This document shows positions 35,662 through 39,193 of a stretch of DNA of 39,193 bases, one piece after another. The notes under the pieces are model-generated. The model was not told where the DNA came from and searched no databases. It saw only the letters and a list, made by a program, of their open reading frames with translations. The translations under genes were made by a program, and so were the position numbers. The stretch lies in NCBI GenBank assembly GCA_003134655.1, contig PLBY01000099.1, positions 1 to 39,193 of the forward strand, written 5' to 3'. The stretch is from Acidobacteriaceae bacterium (lineage in GTDB: Bacteria > Acidobacteriota > Terriglobia > Terriglobales > Acidobacteriaceae). The stretch's first letter is position 1; the number at the start of each line of letters is the position of its first letter.

Positions 35662-36837
35662 TCACTTCCCTTTCAGGCCAACGCCGGTTCCGACGCCAGT
35701 CAGAAAATCCCAACCAGGCGCCGCAAAAACTAGGAATGCCTGTCCCTTGGTTATGTCGCGGAACTCAGTCGAGTCACCGATGCTCCCGTAGAACATGCTC
35801 AACTCCTCTTGCGAACTGGCTGCGTGACTCCCTGCGCGGTTAATCATCCCCGCCCATCCCGCTTCGCCGATTCCGACGTTCCCTTCGAAAATCCAGCCCA
35901 CGAAACTGTTCGATGAAACGCTGGTGTAGTACAAGATCGCCCCATGGATCGGATCCCCGACGAAAGCTGCGTCCGGGATGCCGCGCTGGCTTCCCACCTT
36001 TTCAATTCCGTCCTGATAGGTTGGCCGCGACTCGTAAAGACTCTTTCCACCCGCCCAAAAAGTCGTCGCCTCCTCGCGAACAAAATTGCCCTTTGCATCT
36101 CGCACGAACCCGGTTCCACCGAGGGCGATCACGTTCGGAGACGTTGCTGGATAATCGAATATCCCCAACGAGCCTTCGTTGCCGCTGACGTAAACAACGC
36201 CAGGGGTGGTGAAGTGCTGATCGAAACTGGTCTCATCGGATTCCTCCAGAATGCTGAAGGGCAAGATCATCTGCCCTCCGCCATGAGCGGCGAGAATCGT
36301 ATTCGCCTTGTCCACGGCGAACCACATGTCCTCGATGGCGGAGCTGGCCGCTTCGACCAGCACAATCTGCGCCTGCGGAGCGAACGTGTGTGCATACTCA
36401 GTCACGACAGAGGCGCTCTGCGCCCAGAGACCGTCTTCCGGCGGCTGAACTCCAGTGGCGTAGACCTTACTGAAACATCGATTCGTGGAACTGCACACCG
36501 GAAGCCCAAAGCGCCGCGAAAACATGTTCAAGTCGGCCAGCGCTGGAGGGTTGTCGAAGGCATTCACAATCGCAATCAGGCCGCTGCCCCCAGTGGGCAC
36601 GGCGCTTGTCCCCAGCACCGGACACCCTGGAACCAGGGGCTGGGCTAGCTGGTAAATGCACGCCAGCGAGGCGGGAGTTTCATACGGAGGCAACGAAGGA
36701 GAATTTGGCACTTCCACCTGCGGATGTCCACGATGAGGGTGCGCCGCCACGCCAGCGCCGGAACCGGTGCGAACCTGGGCGCTGGCTGCCAAAGTTACCG
36801 AGCAGACTGCGAATATGAGGAACAGACGTAGAGTCAT
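35662..36837 (-). CDS. Sedolisin-like (S53) exported protein, probably without protease activity
   Basis: 391 aa with a signal peptide (FLIFAVCSVTLAASA). The S53 fold is recognisable: IAIVNAFDNPPALADLNMFS, EYAHTFAPQAQIVLVEA, YVSGNEG, YPATSPNVIALGGTGF, and the C-terminal GPGWD-type motif as APGWDFLTGVGTG. The region where sedolisins carry the nucleophile (GTSxxAPxWAG) reads VGIGEAGWAGMINRA, so the serine is absent. The expected Glu-x3-Asp pair appears as SASVVTEYAH without it. It therefore looks like a catalytically dead homologue acting as a binding or structural protein. It is convergent with the frameshifted gene. Confidence 0.8.
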   Translation of the reverse strand: MTLRLFLIFAVCSVTLAASAQVRTGSGAGVAAHPHRGHPQVEVPNSPSLPPYETPASLACIYQLAQPLVPGCPVLGTSAVPTGGSGLIAIVNAFDNPPALADLNMFSRRFGLPVCSSTNRCFSKVYATGVQPPEDGLWAQSASVVTEYAHTFAPQAQIVLVEAASSAIEDMWFAVDKANTILAAHGGGQMILPFSILEESDETSFDQHFTTPGVVYVSGNEGSLGIFDYPATSPNVIALGGTGFVRDAKGNFVREEATTFWAGGKSLYESRPTYQDGIEKVGSQRGIPDAAFVGDPIHGAILYYTSVSSNSFVGWIFEGNVGIGEAGWAGMINRAGSHAASSQEELSMFYGSIGDSTEFRDITKGQAFLVFAAPGWDFLTGVGTGVGLKGK

Positions 36838-37113
36838 GACAAGGTTCTCCGGAGGTGTTGGAATGGACGCCTGGCCTGCCGTGCAAGTGAATCAGGCGGA
36901 CCAGCAAGCTCACAGCTTTCAGATATCGCGCAAGGCAGACTACTTCGATCCGCGAGCCAGCTTGTCAAGACCTTGTAAAAAAACGATTTTGTTTGGATCG
37001 CCCGCGCAGACCGATTTTCGGACGTATTGCCAAAAGTAAGTGGGTTGCAGCAACCTGATCAGACTGAGTCGAAGGTTGTCGATCTCTGGCGACCAAACTT
37101 TCCCCGCATGCTC

Positions 37114-38577
37114 TCACGCGACAACAAACTCCCTGACCCGCCGCACCACCGACGCAGGCGCCTCGACCTCCAACTCCACCGCGCCATCTTTGTACTTCCG
37201 CGAATAGATTCGCGCCTTCGCCTCCAGCATCGCCAGCAGCTTCCCTTCTTTCTGTGGAACGCGCAGATGCACGCGGCTGACGCTGTCTTCCTCGATCAGA
37301 GAGTCGATGCGCAGCAACAGCCGATCTAGACCAGTACCTTCCTTCGCCGAGACGTAGACCGTTTTCGAGTCTTCGCGCAGGGAGTCTGCCAGCAACGACT
37401 GCGCCACTTCGTCGTCGAGCAGATCGATCTTGTTCATCACGCGCAGGCGGGGCCTCTTCTCGGCTTCCAGTTCTTTGAGGACGATTTCCACTTGCGCGTC
37501 CTGCTCGGCCGAGAGCCGGCTGCTGGCATCGGACACATGCAGAATCAGCGATGCCCGCTGCACTTCTTCCAGCGTCGCGCGGAAGGCCGAGACCAGGGTA
37601 TGCGGCAGGCTGCGAATAAATCCGACGGTATCGGAGAGGAGCACCTTGCGCTTCGACGGCAGGTCAACGCCCCGAAGCGTTGGATCTAATGTCGCAAACA
37701 TGCGCGGCGATTCCAGCACTTTGGCGTGGGTCAGCGCGTTGAACAGCGTCGACTTCCCTGCGTTGGTATAGCCCACCAGGGCGATGGTCGCAACCGGCGC
37801 CGACTCGCGGCGCTGCCGCTGCTGCGTGCGAATGCGGCGCACGTTTTCAATTTGCTGCTCGACATTCCGCACGCGCCGCGCAATTTTTCGGCGGTCGGTT
37901 TCCAGCTTGGTTTCACCGGGACCTCGCGTGCCAATGCCGCCGCCGAGTTGCGACATCTCAATACCATGTCCAGCCAGCCGCGGCAGCATGTATTGCAACT
38001 GCGCCAGTTCCACCTGCAACTGGCCTTCCCGCGTGCGCGCATGCTTCGCAAAAATGTCGAGGATGAGTTGGGTGCGGTCGATCACTCGCCGCTGGATAAT
38101 CTTTTCAATATTGCGCTGCTGGGATGGACTGAGATCGTGATCGAACAGAAGAACGTCAGCGTCCGCGGAGGCTGCCGCGCCCGCGATTTCTTCGAGCTTG
38201 CCCGCGCCAATCAAGGTCGCAGGATCGGGTCGATCGCGGCGCTGCAGGATTTCGCCGACTACTTCTGCGCCAGCGCTCTCTGCCAGCGTACGCAACTCTG
38301 CAAGCGACTCGTCCGCATCGAACTCGGGAATACTGGGCTTGCCGGACTTTGCGGCTGATTCCGCCTTCGCCGTCGGCATGGCGGCAACTTCGCGTGCCGC
38401 CGATGCTTGCGCCGTGACCGTTCCTTTGGCGCCGCTGCGCCCGCGCGTGCGCACTTCGAGGCCGACCAGAAACGCGCGCTCACGCTCCGGTTCCGGGCGG
38501 ACGACCGGCGTGCCGAGAGGCACACGTTTGGCTGTGCGCGCCACGCCGCGGGATTTCTTGGTATGAGAACTTCCCAA
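37114..38577 (-). CDS. hflX: GTPase HflX
   Basis: 487 aa. It is a ribosome-associated GTPase that splits stalled 70S ribosomes under stress. The HflX domain contains [16 protein letters not shown] and [16 protein letters not shown], then [19 protein letters not shown]. The G domain has G1 [16 protein letters not shown]3 [13 protein letters not shown] and G4 VMNKIDLLD. The N-terminal 75 residues before the HflX domain contain an Ala/Thr/Lys-rich insertion ([20 protein letters not shown]) that looks lineage-specific. It lies 9 bases downstream of hfq on the same strand, the common hfq-hflX order. Confidence 0.96.
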   Translation of the reverse strand: MGSSHTKKSRGVARTAKRVPLGTPVVRPEPERERAFLVGLEVRTRGRSGAKGTVTAQASAAREVAAMPTAKAESAAKSGKPSIPEFDADESLAELRTLAESAGAEVVGEILQRRDRPDPATLIGAGKLEEIAGAAASADADVLLFDHDLSPSQQRNIEKIIQRRVIDRTQLILDIFAKHARTREGQLQVELAQLQYMLPRLAGHGIEMSQLGGGIGTRGPGETKLETDRRKIARRVRNVEQQIENVRRIRTQQRQRRESAPVATIALVGYTNAGKSTLFNALTHAKVLESPRMFATLDPTLRGVDLPSKRKVLLSDTVGFIRSLPHTLVSAFRATLEEVQRASLILHVSDASSRLSAEQDAQVEIVLKELEAEKRPRLRVMNKIDLLDDEVAQSLLADSLREDSKTVYVSAKEGTGLDRLLLRIDSLIEEDSVSRVHLRVPQKEGKLLAMLEAKARIYSRKYKDGAVELEVEAPASVVRRVREFVVA

Positions 38578-38586
38578 ACCGAAGCC

Positions 38587-38901
38587 TTATCCTTCGGTGC
38601 CCGAAGCACTCGCCGCGACAACCGGCGCTGCAGCCGTTCCGGACACCGTCTTCTCCGGATGCGCCGCGTGGGCGACGTGTGTCGACGCCACTCGCCCCAT
38701 CACGACGGTGGAAATGGCGTGCTTGAAGATGAGTTGCTCCTGACCGTTCGCCTCCAGCACGACGGAGTACTTGTCAAAAGAGCGGATGCGGCCCGTTAGC
38801 TTAACCCCACTCAGCAGGTAAATCGTGATGCTGAGTCTCTCCTTGCGGGCCGTGTTGAGGAAGGAATCCTGGATATTTTGCGCCGGCTTATTGCTGTCCA
38901 T
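38587..38901 (-). CDS. hfq: RNA chaperone Hfq
   Basis: 104 aa from ATG 38901 ([20 protein letters not shown]), with AAGGAG 8 bases upstream. The longer frame to 39066 is rejected. The Sm core runs over about residues 8-70: Sm1 [20 protein letters not shown] with FDKYSVVLE, and Sm2 [13 protein letters not shown]. An Ala/Val-rich C-terminal tail follows, as in many Hfq proteins. The hexamer binds small RNAs and A-rich or U-rich mRNA segments. It is upstream of hflX, 9 bases apart, and probably co-transcribed. Confidence 0.96.
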   Translation of the reverse strand: MDSNKPAQNIQDSFLNTARKERLSITIYLLSGVKLTGRIRSFDKYSVVLEANGQEQLIFKHAISTVVMGRVASTHVAHAAHPEKTVSGTAAAPVVAASASGTEG

Positions 38902-39193
38902 CGCCGATCTCCTTAATTTACAAACCGCGAAGATATGTAGACTGCGAACTTGCCAACCCGCCCACAGGCGCCCATGGACCGGTTCAATGCTACAGCATGC
39001 TCCTGGAGGCCTTCCCGCTGCCGCAGGAACAAGGGGGGACAACCCCACAGACCGCGCGCGCTCCAATTCCGAGGGTGGCGCGCCCCGTGGGTAGATGTGA
39101 GTACCATACGGCGATCTGCGCTGCTTTTCAACTGGAAGTTGGCCGGCGTTCCCGCTGCGTTCCCGCTGCGGGTGTCCGTAGCAAGTTAAAATG
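38902..39193. other. Region upstream of hfq, no gene recognised
   Basis: 292 bases with several overlapping open frames, none resembling a known protein. In other genomes miaA often precedes hfq, but no MiaA segment is seen here. A direct repeat, GTTCCCGCTGC twice, lies at about 39148-39170. An ATG at 39191 is the last codon of the window and could begin a plus-strand gene, but that cannot be judged. Confidence 0.3.

Overview
The window looks like chromosome of an Acidobacteriota member (Terriglobia / Koribacter-like). This is inferred from a very large TonB-dependent receptor with an N-terminal carboxypeptidase-regulatory domain, an atp operon with two b-type subunits, several small conserved-looking membrane or exported proteins, and GC-rich codon use. 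No rRNA or other phylogenetic marker is present, so the placement stays an inference.

Layout. Bases 1-1710 hold the 5' end of a tryptophanase-family gene (minus strand), a 3-hydroxybutyryl-CoA dehydrogenase and a small membrane protein. Bases 1843-5469 are a complete 3.6-kb IS1595-family mobile element with 24-bp terminal inverted repeats and a perfect 8-bp target duplication (CCAGAAAG). It carries passengers: small ORFs of 58 and 52 aa, a 58-aa Com-like zinc ribbon, a 175-aa winged-helix-like protein, an unusual tRNA, a 230-aa protein with a possible BECR-type RNase domain, a hairpin plus terminator, a 41-aa ORF and the transposase. The tRNA (3304-3390) folds as an 8/4 cloverleaf (8-bp acceptor, 4-bp T stem) with a long variable arm, G73 and anticodon UAU. 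These are hallmarks of the serine-type 'allo-tRNAs' reported in Acidobacteria. It should read AUA, a codon used repeatedly in the element's transposase but not seen in two neighbouring host genes I read through. This element is the main novelty of the window.

Bases 5518-17536 are ordinary host genes: a WalJ/YycJ-like hydrolase, a zinc-finger membrane protein, a His/Met-rich outer-membrane protein, msrA, a BNR-repeat exported protein, a DUF1761 protein, pyrD overlapping a PafA-like phosphatase, serS, and a LolA-like protein. Bases 17637-28000 are envelope and polysaccharide genes: the 1301-aa Oar-like receptor, a GT39-like membrane glycosyltransferase, a three-domain GH18-like/CE4/GT2 protein, and an exported CE1-type esterase.

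Bases 28063-34608 are a minus-strand ATP synthase operon (b', b, delta, alpha, gamma, beta, epsilon) without the a and c subunits. Three of its spacers contain paired inverted palindromes (REPIN-like), one of which supplies the atpD stop codon; a fourth spacer holds a heptamer repeat. The window ends with a frameshifted archaemetzincin-like gene, a sedolisin-like protein that appears to lack catalytic residues, and the hfq-hflX pair.
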